Shown: piece by piece, positions 1 through 9,500 of the stretch | Layout: every line of letters starts with the position of its first letter | Numbering within the stretch: position 1 is the stretch's first letter | Assembly: GCA_900553815.1 (NCBI GenBank) | Contig: USEY01000009.1 | Span: 8,933-72,932 of the forward strand | Reading direction: 5' to 3' | From: an uncultured Bacteroides sp. | Lineage (GTDB): Bacteria; Bacteroidota; Bacteroidia; Bacteroidales; Bacteroidaceae | Length of the DNA stretch: 64,000 bases | Program-made: the position numbers and the translations under genes | Notes under the pieces: model-generated | Database searches by the model: none | Told to the model about the DNA's origin: nothing | The model's input: the letters and a program-made list of their open reading frames with translations, nothing else

Positions 1-837
1 TTCCGTGCCTATGGCCGGTGCCGCGGTGTGTTCTCCTTTTCTTACGGTCCAGGCATATCCGCTGTCCCACTTCTCGCGCGAGCCGTCGTGCGGTGAATAT
101 TCAAAGTCTCTGTTCTGCACCAGTTCGGCATACAGACCTCCGTCGGCTGCATAGTTGATGTCCTCAAAGAAAATGCCTATCAGGTGGTTACTGATGGCCT
201 TGGCCTGTGTGGTGTCTACCGTAAGGGTGGCTGTCAAGGGCTTCAGTCCGGCAAAGCGGGTGCCGTCTTGGGCAGTCTGCTCGTCGTGCAGCGATTGGCG
301 CAGCCGCTTGTGGTCGGCATAGCGGACGAGGTTCTCTATCAGACTATAGGGCACCCGCTGTGCCCATCCTTGGCATACTTTGCCTTCTACAGTGGCTTCC
401 AGCTGTCCTGTGCGGCAGGTATGGACGGGTAGGTAGGGTTTCTCGCCGCCGGGCTCAAAGTAACTTTGCGCTCCCCACGTCAGCAGGTCGTCCGAAGAAG
501 CATGTGCTATCACCTGTCCGCTGGCTGTAGCCCGCCAGATGCAATGCCACTTTCCACTGCCTTGCTCTTGCATCAGCCGGGGAGTAAACATTTTCTTTCC
601 TCGTCCCCATGGGCCGAAATCACTCTTCAGATACTCATATCCCTCGGCTACGCTGAACCATCGGGCGGAGTCCCGGCTCCAGGCCAGGCGCAGCCCGCTC
701 TCACCGTTGTCCTGCGCGTATGCCAGCAGGGTGACAGAGTCGGGCACGTTCAGGCATTCGCTGGTCCGCGCCTGCAGGGAGGTGCCTGCCGCCACCAATA
801 TAGTGGCCAGCAGGCTTGTTCTGATTCCTCTGTTCAT
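1..837 (-). CDS. GH51 alpha-L-arabinofuranosidase, 5' part (runs off left edge)
   Basis: The first 279 codons are in the window; the C-terminal catalytic part lies outside. ATG at 835-837, followed by a signal peptide (hydrophobic stretch ending near a Q-A-R site at about residue 23). Residues about 25-190 look like the non-catalytic sugar-binding or partial beta-propeller region that precedes many Bacteroides GH51 enzymes. From about residue 210 the motif GIFFEDINYAADGGLYAEL, followed by V-Q-N-R-D-F-E-Y, is the hallmark start of the GH51 barrel. Such enzymes remove alpha-L-arabinofuranosyl side chains from arabinan or arabinoxylan in the periplasm or at the cell surface. It starts 12 bp after the stop of the GH43-GH97 gene, so the two are almost certainly one operon. 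Catalytic glutamates cannot be checked here. Confidence 0.85.
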   Translation of the reverse strand, partial: MNRGIRTSLLATILVAAGTSLQARTSECLNVPDSVTLLAYAQDNGESGLRLAWSRDSARWFSVAEGYEYLKSDFGPWGRGKKMFTPRLMQEQGSGKWHCIWRATASGQVIAHASSDDLLTWGAQSYFEPGGEKPYLPVHTCRTGQLEATVEGKVCQGWAQRVPYSLIENLVRYADHKRLRQSLHDEQTAQDGTRFAGLKPLTATLTVDTTQAKAISNHLIGIFFEDINYAADGGLYAELVQNRDFEYSPHDGSREKWDSGYAWTVRKGEHTAAPAIGTE

Positions 838-849
838 CTTCGGGGATGT

Positions 850-3774
850 TTAGTCGTTAGGCATCACTACCACAGCCCCGCCCTGCGGCTGTACGGTCAG
901 GCGCAGTTTACCGTTTTTGGCCACGGCTTGTTTTTTTAGCATGGTTTCCAGCTTCTTGCCGTCGGTATAGACGGCTATGCGCGCGCCTGCTTTCAGCGGT
1001 TCGGCCACTTCCACTTGCAGGGGCTTGCCGGTGGCGTTGATGGCAGCTATGTACCAGGTATCGGCATGGCGGCGTGCCAGTACTACGTAGCGGCCCGGAT
1101 AGCCGTCGATGAAGCGCGTCTCGTCCCAGGTGGTGGGCAGCTGGCGCAGGAAGTCGAGGCACAGCTTGGGAGCGTCCTCCAGATTGTTGGGAGCCAAGGC
1201 GATGTTCTGTATCGGATTCTGGAACAGGATGCTCACTGCCAGCTGGAAGATGTTGGTCGTGCGGCGTATGTTGCCTCCGTCGTTGCCTTTGTTCATTCGC
1301 TTGTTCATAAATGTGCCGCCAAACTCCATGCAGCCCACGGCATTGCGTATGAAGGGATGCAGGCAGGCATTGAAGGCTTCGTTGTCGCAGAAGTGCTGGT
1401 TGAATATCAGGTTTTCCGAGGCCAGCACGGCTTCGCTGCCCACATAGTTGGGATACATGCGCTCCCAGCCGCGCGGCAGTGTGCAGCCGTGGAAGATGAC
1501 CATCAGCCCGTGGTCGTCGGCATCGCTCAGGATGCTCTCATACAGGCGCATGGTCTCCTGTTTGTCGCCCCCGAAGAAGTCCACCTTGATGCCCTTCACG
1601 CCGATGCTTTGCAGCCAGTCCATTTCCTGCTTGCGGGCTATGGGGTTGTCCATCCGGTCAGTGGGGCTCTGCGTGATGTCGTTCCAGTAGCCACTGGAAC
1701 TGTACCACAGCAGCACGTCCACCTGTTTGCTGTGGGCGTAGTCTACCAGCTGCTTCATGCGTTCGCGGCCTATGTTCACGTCCCAGCCGCAGTCTATCAA
1801 CACGTATTCATATCCCATGGCTGCTGCCAGGTCGATGAACTTCACCTGGTCGTCGTAGTTGATGCTGTTGTCCTGCCACAGAATCCAGCTCCAGGTGCCG
1901 CGTCCGGGTTGGTAAGTATGCTTGCTTTGGTAGCGCGGGCTTACGACATCCCACGTCACGGTGCTCTCTACAATGGGCCTCAGGGTTTGGCCCACGCTGA
2001 TGGTGCGCCAGGGGGTAGAGCCGGGCAGTGCAAAGGCTGGCTCCACGGTGCCGTTGCCGTTGTTCTCCTCAGCCATGGGGAATTCCAGTGTGTAGCAGCC
2101 GTCTTGCGCGTCGCTCAGGCGTGAGCCGCAGTAGCGACTGTCTACGCCCGTCTCGCTCACCAGCGCCCAGCCGTCGTCGCCTATGTGGAAGAGGCAGGGG
2201 AAGGTGTAGCCGTGGCCGTAGAGCGAGGCGGTGTCCATGGGTGCATCGGGGATATACTCCTCCTCATAGCTGGGCTTGGTCCGCTTCCAGCCTATCATGG
2301 CGTCGCTCTGCGGACAGAGGAAAGTGGTGGTCTGCTGCGGGAAGCGGAAGCCGGTGGCCTCCTTCATGACGCGCGCGCTGCCGGTTTCTCCCTGGCGGGG
2401 TAGGCTATAGCAGAAGGCCACGTCGTTGTTGCTCACCCGGAAGGTGATGCCCAGCTGCCGGCCGTCGGCATCGGTCAGGGTACATTGCAGCTCGTTGGCG
2501 CGGTAGTGTGTGCTGGATGCCTTGCTGTGTGCCAACGTATAGGTGGTGTCGATGCTGCGTGTCTGCTGCCCGGTGAGTCTCAGGCCGCGGCCCAGGTCGG
2601 CATAGTTGGTGGTCAGTCCCAAGGGTGAGTTAAGCAGCATCGGTTTGCCGGCGTAGGTCACGCTGTAGGAGGGTCTTCCCACGGAGTCGCACTGCAGGCT
2701 TACCTGCAACTTGCCGTCAGGACCGCTCACCGTCACGGGTTGAGCAATGGCATTGGTCGCCGTGCCCGGTATGGTCATGCCGCTGGGTGTGCCCCAGTAG
2801 GAGGTGAGGCGCAGCAGCTCGGTGCCCGTAATGGGGATGATCGTGCCATGGCGTGGGTGGAAATCCATCTTCACCGCGTGGTCTATGGCCTTGAAATGCT
2901 GCAGGTCGGTGGTTTCCGTAAACTGGTAACTGCCCTTCATGTAGACGTCGTACATCAGGATGTATTTGTCTTGTCCTATCAGCTTGAAGGTGCCTGCACC
3001 CTCCACGGCCTCGGTGGTCTGCTGCTTGTAGTCGGGCTCCTCGGTCCACTGGCCGGAGGTCAGCGAGCGGGTGGTGGCCACCTTGATGCCATTGCCGTGC
3101 CCCTCGGTCTTGTAGAACAGGTGGTAGGTGCCATCCTTCAGCACGATGTCGCCGTCAATGCACGACTTGCCGTTGGCAGGTAGGAAGAGGGGACGGGGTT
3201 CACCCTCCAGGTCGGTGAAGGAAGGGTTGGCATAGGCATAGTAGATGATGTCGGGCCCGTCGCCGTGTTGCATGGACCAGTAGACCATGTATTTTCCGGC
3301 CTCGGGGTCAAAGATGGTCTGCGGTGCCCACACCCGTTTCAGCTTCTCCTGCCCCGGGTAGCGCTTTTGCATGTTGATGACCGAGTGTGACCAGTGGATG
3401 AGGCCGGTAGACTTCAGCATGACTAGTGCTCGGTTGGAGTCCCAGCCGTTGTCCGACACCATGTCGGTCACTACCATGTAGAACGTCTTGCCGTCCTGAC
3501 AGCGCAATATGTGCGGGTCGCGCACACCACCGGTCGAGCTGATGACCTTCGAGTCGATGACCGGCCTGTTGCCGTTCAGTGCACGGTAAGTGTAGCCGTC
3601 GGTGCTGACGGCATAGCACACGGCTTCCTGGCTGATGTGGTTGCCTGTGAAGTAAGTGAACAGGTAGGCCGAACACTTGTCGCTGGCGTTGTCGGCCTGC
3701 TGAGGCTGTGCGGGGAGTGTCGTGGCTAGGCTGAGACCTATCACTGCCACCGCTTGTCTGATGATGTTTTTCAT
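850..3774 (-). CDS. GH43-GH97 bifunctional exported glycosidase
   Basis: 974 aa with a Sec signal peptide (cleavage near P-A-Q, residue 23). Residues about 33-335 are a five-bladed GH43 propeller: candidate catalytic residues are D86 (V-R-D-P-H), D209 (I-D-G-D-I) and E258 (E-A-V-E-G-A-G). Residues about 345-974 are a complete GH97: N-terminal beta-sandwich, TIM barrel from about 620, C-terminal beta domain. The barrel has D732 in K-V-D-F-F-G-G and E781 in G-S-E-A. This is the retaining-type GH97 arrangement (alpha-galactosidase or beta-L-arabinopyranosidase), not the inverting SusB type. With the adjacent GH51 enzyme, the likely targets are arabinose-containing side chains of pectin or arabinogalactan (inference). 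The fusion would place two exo-activities on one chain. Confidence 0.85.
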   Translation of the reverse strand: MKNIIRQAVAVIGLSLATTLPAQPQQADNASDKCSAYLFTYFTGNHISQEAVCYAVSTDGYTYRALNGNRPVIDSKVISSTGGVRDPHILRCQDGKTFYMVVTDMVSDNGWDSNRALVMLKSTGLIHWSHSVINMQKRYPGQEKLKRVWAPQTIFDPEAGKYMVYWSMQHGDGPDIIYYAYANPSFTDLEGEPRPLFLPANGKSCIDGDIVLKDGTYHLFYKTEGHGNGIKVATTRSLTSGQWTEEPDYKQQTTEAVEGAGTFKLIGQDKYILMYDVYMKGSYQFTETTDLQHFKAIDHAVKMDFHPRHGTIIPITGTELLRLTSYWGTPSGMTIPGTATNAIAQPVTVSGPDGKLQVSLQCDSVGRPSYSVTYAGKPMLLNSPLGLTTNYADLGRGLRLTGQQTRSIDTTYTLAHSKASSTHYRANELQCTLTDADGRQLGITFRVSNNDVAFCYSLPRQGETGSARVMKEATGFRFPQQTTTFLCPQSDAMIGWKRTKPSYEEEYIPDAPMDTASLYGHGYTFPCLFHIGDDGWALVSETGVDSRYCGSRLSDAQDGCYTLEFPMAEENNGNGTVEPAFALPGSTPWRTISVGQTLRPIVESTVTWDVVSPRYQSKHTYQPGRGTWSWILWQDNSINYDDQVKFIDLAAAMGYEYVLIDCGWDVNIGRERMKQLVDYAHSKQVDVLLWYSSSGYWNDITQSPTDRMDNPIARKQEMDWLQSIGVKGIKVDFFGGDKQETMRLYESILSDADDHGLMVIFHGCTLPRGWERMYPNYVGSEAVLASENLIFNQHFCDNEAFNACLHPFIRNAVGCMEFGGTFMNKRMNKGNDGGNIRRTTNIFQLAVSILFQNPIQNIALAPNNLEDAPKLCLDFLRQLPTTWDETRFIDGYPGRYVVLARRHADTWYIAAINATGKPLQVEVAEPLKAGARIAVYTDGKKLETMLKKQAVAKNGKLRLTVQPQGGAVVVMPND

Positions 3775-4053
3775 GGCGTATACTATTAATTATTAAGTGT
3801 TGAATTTACACGTTATCGCCCCGGGTATATCAAAACGCCTTGCCTGCCCGGGCAGGAAAAGCGTGGGTTACTGTCAGGCTCTTCTTACAAAGCCTTTGTG
3901 CCTAGGAGTGCAGGTGTGGCGTTGTCTGGCAGTCGGCCAGCAGCCTGCGCATTCCTGTAGCGAATATGTTGTTGCGGGTTGTTTCCATGGTTGTCACGTG
4001 TGTTTTTCTATGTTTCGGGTGTTGTTTGTGAGTAGCTCCTTCCCGTTACGTGG

Positions 4054-4061
4054 CAAATTTA
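4054..4061 (-). promoter_or_regulatory. Candidate -7 box for the GH43-GH97/GH51 operon
   Basis: Read on the minus strand this is TAAATTTG, matching the Bacteroides primary-sigma -7 consensus TAnnTTTG. No clear TTTG -33 element is seen 19-21 bp upstream. It would give a leader of roughly 270 nt, long enough for leader regulation. Confidence 0.35.
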
Positions 4062-4393
4062 AATAAAAAACAGTAAAAAAGAAAGCGTCCCGTAGCGATT
4101 GTTTTTCGTAGTACGGACATGGCTATGGGATGATAGGATGCTGGCAGGAATTTTGCATTGGTCGGGGCTGAGGTTTCGGTTCTGTTGGCCCGTCGGCAGC
4201 TCGCTTTTCTTCTTCATGTTTGCTTCCGGCTGACTTTTTCTCCCTCCCTTTGCTCCTCCTCTCTTTTTATATAGTCTTATAAGTATTGATTTATTACTGT
4301 TGATTCCTTCTCTTTTCATCCTCCTTCCCGGTTGTCAGTTTTCAGTAGTCTATCCCTCCTTTTCATCTCCCGACCCCCTCTCCCGAACCCTGT

Positions 4394-4497
4394 TTTGTTC
4401 GTTCCTCCTTCGTTCCTTGTTCGTTCTTTCTTCGCTTTTGGGTACCTTTGAACGAAGGAGGAACGAAGCAGATGCGTCAGAAAGGCGATTGGGGTAG
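4394..4497. repeat. Dispersed hairpin repeat, copy 1
   Basis: About 104 bp that recurs, inverted and with few mismatches, at 47584-47683. It contains a perfect 18-bp inverted repeat, 4398-4415 (TTCGTTCCTCCTTCGTTC) against 4450-4467, around a 34-bp loop, then a conserved tail with GCAGATGCGTC. No coding sequence. It could be a MITE-like or REP-like element or a transcribed hairpin. Confidence 0.75.
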
Positions 4498-4710
4498 GAT
4501 GGAATGCTGTTCTTTTGTCGTTCAAACGGGGTGCAGTCTGTGCGGGTAGACAAGGTGGAGTTTCTATCTATGAACCTCTTTGATGTAATGAAAAAATATC
4601 ACTCTCCTTTTTGCAGGAATTCATAGTACGGTTGCGGTGTACTGTATTTGTGGCATGGGTGCGTGGTCTATAGTTTTCGGCTTTTCTTTCGTTTTCTGCA
4701 ATATTTGGTT

Positions 4711-4718
4711 TATATTTG
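4711..4718 (+). promoter_or_regulatory. Candidate -7 box for the ECF sigma gene
   Basis: TATATTTG, a match to TAnnTTTG, lies 23 bp before the sigma start codon, so the leader would be short. A -33 TTTG at the right distance is not obvious. Confidence 0.45.
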
Positions 4719-4741
4719 CCCAAAACTAGCAAACGAATCCC

Positions 4742-5326
4742 ATGTCTCTTCAGGTAGAACAAATGTTGGCTTTCAACAAGCTTTACACGGAATATAGCCG
4801 TCGCTTTATCCGTTTCGCCCGCTCGTATGTGCAGACAGACGAGGAGGCTGAGGATATAGTGAACGACAGTTTCATGTATTACTGGGAAAACCGGGCCACG
4901 ATTGACAACAGCAACCTGTCGGCTTACCTGCTGACCGTGGTGAAGCACCGCTGTCTCAACTACCTGAAGCGTCAGGCGTTGGAAGAACAGGCCAAGTCCG
5001 ATTTTCATTCATTGGAGGAATGGGAGCTGCAACTGAAAATAACTACTCTGGAGGCGTGCAACCCCGACTTACTGATGTCGCACGAAATACAGGCGCTGGT
5101 ACAGCGTGCTTTGGCTGCCTTGCCGGCACAGACGCGCGAAGTATTGCTGCGGAGCCGCTATCACTCGCAGTCCAATAAGGAGATTGCTGCCGCACTGGGT
5201 ATTTCGGTCAAGGCCGTGGAGTATCATATATCAAAGGCTCTGCGTGTATTGCGTGTGGTACTGAAGGATTACTTCCCGCTTTGGCTATTGATGTGTAGCC
5301 ATTGGTTGGACGAAATGTCATGTTGA
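4742..5326 (+). CDS. ECF RNA polymerase sigma factor
   Basis: 194 aa. Region 2 spans about residues 10-80, with the -10 recognition and core-binding helices (A-E-D-I-V-N-D-S-F near 37-45 and Y-L-L-T-V-V-K-H-R-C near 63-72). Region 4 spans about 118-172: L-P-A-Q-T-R-E-V followed by a helix-turn-helix (N-K-E-I-A-A-A-L-G-I-S-V-K-A-V-E-Y-H). This is the Bacteroides family of ECF sigma factors paired with FecR anti-sigma factors. It is expected to recruit RNA polymerase to the downstream susC promoter. The anti-sigma gene follows after 128 bp. Base composition and codon use resemble the chromosome, unlike the A+T-rich susC next in line. Confidence 0.93.
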   Translation: MSLQVEQMLAFNKLYTEYSRRFIRFARSYVQTDEEAEDIVNDSFMYYWENRATIDNSNLSAYLLTVVKHRCLNYLKRQALEEQAKSDFHSLEEWELQLKITTLEACNPDLLMSHEIQALVQRALAALPAQTREVLLRSRYHSQSNKEIAAALGISVKAVEYHISKALRVLRVVLKDYFPLWLLMCSHWLDEMSC

Positions 5327-5454
5327 CGTTGATAGATGGGGCAGCCGTTTGGTTGCCTTATTTTGCATTTATGATTTGTTAACACAAAAAACTGCATTTT
5401 CGTTTAGGGTTCTTCTGTTTTCGCTTGCTTATAATAACAGACAACGGAAAGAAC

Positions 5455-6399
5455 ATGGAAAAAATAACCTTACATAGATTTTTTGCGGGCGAAGCCTCGG
5501 ATGCAGAGAAACGACAGATAAAGTCGTGGCTGGAAGAAGATGGCAAGCATCAGCAACAGTTACTCGACGAGCGTGCCTTTTTCGACGCCATGCTGCTGGC
5601 CGATGACCGGCAGGCTGCCCAGCCTCGTCGTAGCGTGATATACAGAACGCTGCGCTATGTGGGGTGTCATTCGGTGCAGTGGGCTGCTGTGTTTGCCATT
5701 GCTTTCTTTGCTGCCTACTTCTGGATGAACGGTCGCTATGAACAGCTGGAAGAGGCTGTGAATGTAGTAAGCGTTCCTCTGGGACAGCGTGCCAACCTGA
5801 CGCTGGCCGACGGAACCCGGGTGTGCTTGAATGCAGGCTCCACCTTGAGCTATCCGGCTGCATTTGCCGGCGATATCCGTAAGGTGGAACTGGATGGCGA
5901 GGCCTACTTTGAGGTTAGCAAAAGCAAGGAAAAACCGTTTGTGGTACATACGCAGATGTGCGATGTGGAAGTATTGGGAACCAAATTCAATGTAGATGCC
6001 TACTCGGACAAGAACACATTTTCGGCAGCCCTGATGGAGGGAAAGATAAAGGTAGACAACAATTACAGCCCTGCTGACGTAATTTATCTCTCGCCCAGCC
6101 AGCAGGTTAGCCTTAAGAACGGTAAGCTGGATGTGGCACCCATTGTTGACTATGATATCTATCGATGGAAAGAGGGCCTGATTTGCTTTACGGACGTAAA
6201 CTTTGTGGAACTGATGAAACGCATAGAGAAATACTATGGCGTGGATATGGAAGTGGAAAACACCGGACTGGCCAGACGCGTATTCAGTGGTAAATTCCGC
6301 ATATCGGATGGCATAGACAACCTGCTGCGTGTCTTGCAGAAAGATGTATATTTTGATTTCGAGCGTTCTGAGGACGGAAATACGATATATATACGTTGA
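5455..6399 (+). CDS. FecR-family anti-sigma factor
   Basis: 314 aa from ATG 5455; a TTG ten codons upstream is in frame, but M-E-K-I-T-L-H-R-F is the usual start. Residues 1-73 are the cytoplasmic sigma-binding part, 74-91 one membrane helix (Q-W-A-A-V-F-A-I-A-F-F-A-A-Y-F-W), about 105-205 the periplasmic FecR domain (V-P-L-G-Q-R-A-N-L-T-L-A-D-G-T), and about 240-314 a DUF4974-type C-terminal domain. It would hold the ECF sigma factor inactive until the STN domain of the adjacent SusC reports bound ligand across the envelope. Gene order sigma, FecR, susC, susD is the standard arrangement of such PULs. Confidence 0.93.
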   Translation: MEKITLHRFFAGEASDAEKRQIKSWLEEDGKHQQQLLDERAFFDAMLLADDRQAAQPRRSVIYRTLRYVGCHSVQWAAVFAIAFFAAYFWMNGRYEQLEEAVNVVSVPLGQRANLTLADGTRVCLNAGSTLSYPAAFAGDIRKVELDGEAYFEVSKSKEKPFVVHTQMCDVEVLGTKFNVDAYSDKNTFSAALMEGKIKVDNNYSPADVIYLSPSQQVSLKNGKLDVAPIVDYDIYRWKEGLICFTDVNFVELMKRIEKYYGVDMEVENTGLARRVFSGKFRISDGIDNLLRVLQKDVYFDFERSEDGNTIYIR

Positions 6400-6466
6400 A
6401 ATATTAACCCTTAAATTAAATTTTAATGCCTATGAATACAACTTGAAAAACATTTATTTCACTATG

Positions 6467-6491
6467 GCCAAACTGTTATATTGTGTTTGGC
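6467..6491. promoter_or_regulatory. Inverted repeat in the susC leader
   Basis: GCCAAAC (6467-6473) and GTTTGGC (6485-6491) form a 7-bp inverted repeat with an 11-bp spacer, 56 bp before susC. No TAnnTTTG box was found in 6400-6547, consistent with a promoter used by the ECF sigma factor rather than the primary sigma (inference). It could be part of that promoter or an RNA hairpin. Confidence 0.3.
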
Positions 6492-6547
6492 AGCACTTTG
6501 TTTAACTACTTTTTATTTGTAACCTTCTTTTAATAATACTTAATTGT

Positions 6548-9500
6548 ATGAGAGCACATTTGATGAAAAACAATTTTGTGTCCAAAGCTTTTCATGCCTC
6601 TGTCGTATTCAGGTCATTGGCTATGTTTTGTTTCTTGCTATTTGCATGTGTGTGCGATTTGTATGCTACAGGAGCTCAATCTTTAAATTCTTTGATAACT
6701 ATTAACCAGAATAATGCGGAGTTGCTTCACATTATGGGGGATATTGAAGAACAGTCAAATTATCTGTTCGTTTATAATAAGGATGTAGATGTACATCGCA
6801 ACGTTTCCCTCCATGTAGTAGATAAACCATTGAATACAGTATTGACGGACTTGTTTGGAAATTCTGATGTCCGTTTTGCCATAGAAGGCTCTTATATTGT
6901 TCTGTCTACAGCGAAAAACACAGAGCGTTCGCAAAACACAGACCAAAGTGATATTAGTGTATCAGGTCGCGTAGTGGACGCTTTTGGAGAACCGATTCCT
7001 GGTGTTACTGTACAGGTTGAAGGTACTACCGTTGGTGCTATTACAGATCTTAATGGTAACTATAAGTTAGCAGTTCCTTCAGAAGGCAGCGTGCTTGTCT
7101 TTTCATTTATAGGCTACCAGTCTGTAAAAGCTACAGTAGGTTCTCAACGGACTATCAATATTACCCTGAAAGAAGATACTCAAGCATTGGATGAAGTTGT
7201 GGTTATTGGTTATGGTACAGCGCGCAAAAGTGATTTAACTGGTTCTTTGTCTTCAGTTAGCGATGATTCATTTAAAGATCAGAAAGTAACTAGAGTCGAC
7301 CAGGCTTTGCAAGGAAGAGCAGCCGGTGTGCAAGTTTCAAGCACAGTGGGTGCTCCGGGTGGTGAAGTAAGAATTCGTGTCAGAGGAGCTAACTCTGTAT
7401 TAGGTGATAATAGCCCCTTGTTTGTTGTAGATGGTATTGTTGGAGTAGATTTTACCTCTATAAATCCTAATGATATTCAATCCATGGAAGTCTTAAAAGA
7501 TGCTTCCTCCACTGCCATATATGGTTCTCGTGGTGCAAATGGTGTAATTCTTATTACAACAAAATCTGGTTCAAAAGATGATAAGATTAATGTTTCTTAT
7601 TCTGGAAATTTTACAGTTTCAAGGATAATTAAGAACTATGATCTTCTTAGTGCAGGACAGTATGCAGAGGTTTATAATGCCCATCAGGCTGCTTACGGTC
7701 TTGGAGACTATTTTTCTGAAGATGAAATTCAGTCGTATTATGCTAATGGTGGATTTGATTATGTAGATGCAGTACTTCGTACGGCTATTTCACATGAACA
7801 TCAATTGAGTATTGATGGAGGTAATAAGAAAACTCAGTGGAGAGTTTCAGCCAACTATCTTGACCAACAAGGAATTGTAAGACAGTCAGATTACAATAGA
7901 TTTAATATTCGTGCCAATATTAATAGCCAAGTTAATGATAAATTGTCTTTCAGATTTAATTTGAATTCCAGCACATCTAGAGGTCTTAACAATAATGGAT
8001 ATTCTGGGGCAAATACAATTCTTAATCAAGCTTTGGCTTGGGCTCCTACCACAAACCCGTACGATGCTGATGGAGAATTAGTAAAATCTGACCCGACAGG
8101 CTCGCTTAAATCTAATCCGTTAGCTCTTCTTTATGATGCAGAAAACGTATCTAATAAGACATTTATAACAACTCTTGCAGGTGCTAATTATAAGATATTT
8201 CCAGAGTTATCTCTTGATTTTCAGGCTGCGTATGACCAGATTTTTGATAAAACAAGAGGTTGGAAAGGCAAAGATGCCGCAGGAGCATCTGGTTCTACGA
8301 GCGCAAATACAATGACAGCTGATGCTAGTACCATACAGACAACTACTCAACTTTCATATAACAAGACTTTTGGTAAACATACTATCAATGCTGTAGCAGC
8401 ATTTGAAACTCAATCATATAACTATAAATCAGTCACAGCTAGTGCTACTAATCTTACTTTTCCTGAATTGAAGTATGATAACCTGTCACAAGCAGAAACA
8501 TACAAGACCGAGAGTGGTTATTCGATGTGGTCTCTTGTGTCCTATTTGGCACGTGTTAATTATTCTTATGACAGCAGATATCTCGCATCTGTTTCTGTAA
8601 GAAGGGATGGTTCATCAAAGTTTGCTGAAGGTAATAAATTTAGTACTTTCCCGGCTGCTGCATTAGCATGGAATATCAGAAATGAATCTTTTATGGAAGA
8701 CGTAGACCTAATTAGTGCTTTGAAGTTAAGAGCCAGCTGGGGCTTGACTGGTAGTCAGGCGATTGAACCTTATGCAACAAAATCGGCATTTGGTAGTGCA
8801 ACTTATGCTTTTGCAATGGGCAATACGACCAGTGGTATTCAATTAAGCAACCCTGCAAACTCTAATCTGAAATGGGAGACTACTGAACAGATGAACGTGG
8901 GTATCGATCTTGGTCTGTTCAATAACAGACTTCTTATTGAGGCTGATTATTATTTAAAAACGACAAGAGACCTTCTTCTTAATAAGACGGTTGCATCCTA
9001 TCAGGGAGGTGGTTCTATTGTATCTAATATAGGTAGCATTAGAAACAGTGGATTTGATTTGAATGTAACAGGTAGGATCATTGAAACACAGGATCTCTCA
9101 TTGGAGTCTACTTTAAACTTCTCAACACTGAATAATGAGGTTTTGGATCTTGGGGATGACGAGGTCGTATATTTGGCATCCAATTTGACTGGTATTAATG
9201 ATGGTGCGTATGACTTTTTATATAAGGTAGGTGAACCGTTAGGAACATTGTACGGTTTGAAATATCTGGGACCCTGGCAGAAGAGTCAGGCAGAAGAGGC
9301 TGCTAAATACGGCTGTGTTCCAGGTGATGCACGTTATGCGGATTTGGATAATAACGGAATATATGATAGTTCAGATTATCAAATCATAGGACATAGTATG
9401 CCCAAATATACACTTGGCTGGAATACTAATTTTAGATATAAGAACTTGGCGGTAAATATGTTTTTCCAAGGAGTTTTTGGATTAGATAAACTTAATTATA

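Larger units (their letters stand above)
3775..4741. other. Long intergenic region between divergent operons
   Basis: 967 bp without a convincing gene. It holds the leader of the GH43-GH97 operon (minus strand, with a possible 28-codon leader ORF at 3902-3988 and the perfect palindrome CCTGCCCGGGCAGG near 3842-3856), a TAnnTTTG box at 4054-4061, a pyrimidine-rich segment at about 4200-4400, the dispersed hairpin repeat at 4394-4497, and the sigma-gene promoter box at 4711-4718. Short open frames here have poor codon use and no recognisable products. Confidence 0.6.

Noticed and set aside
1015-2124. 369-codon frame opposite the GH97 domain
   Set aside because: Shadow of the GH43-GH97 coding strand; no family features.
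4059-4553. Short overlapping frames in the 4.0-4.6 kb gap
   Set aside because: They are low-complexity translations of the pyrimidine-rich tract and hairpin repeat, on both strands, with no start context.
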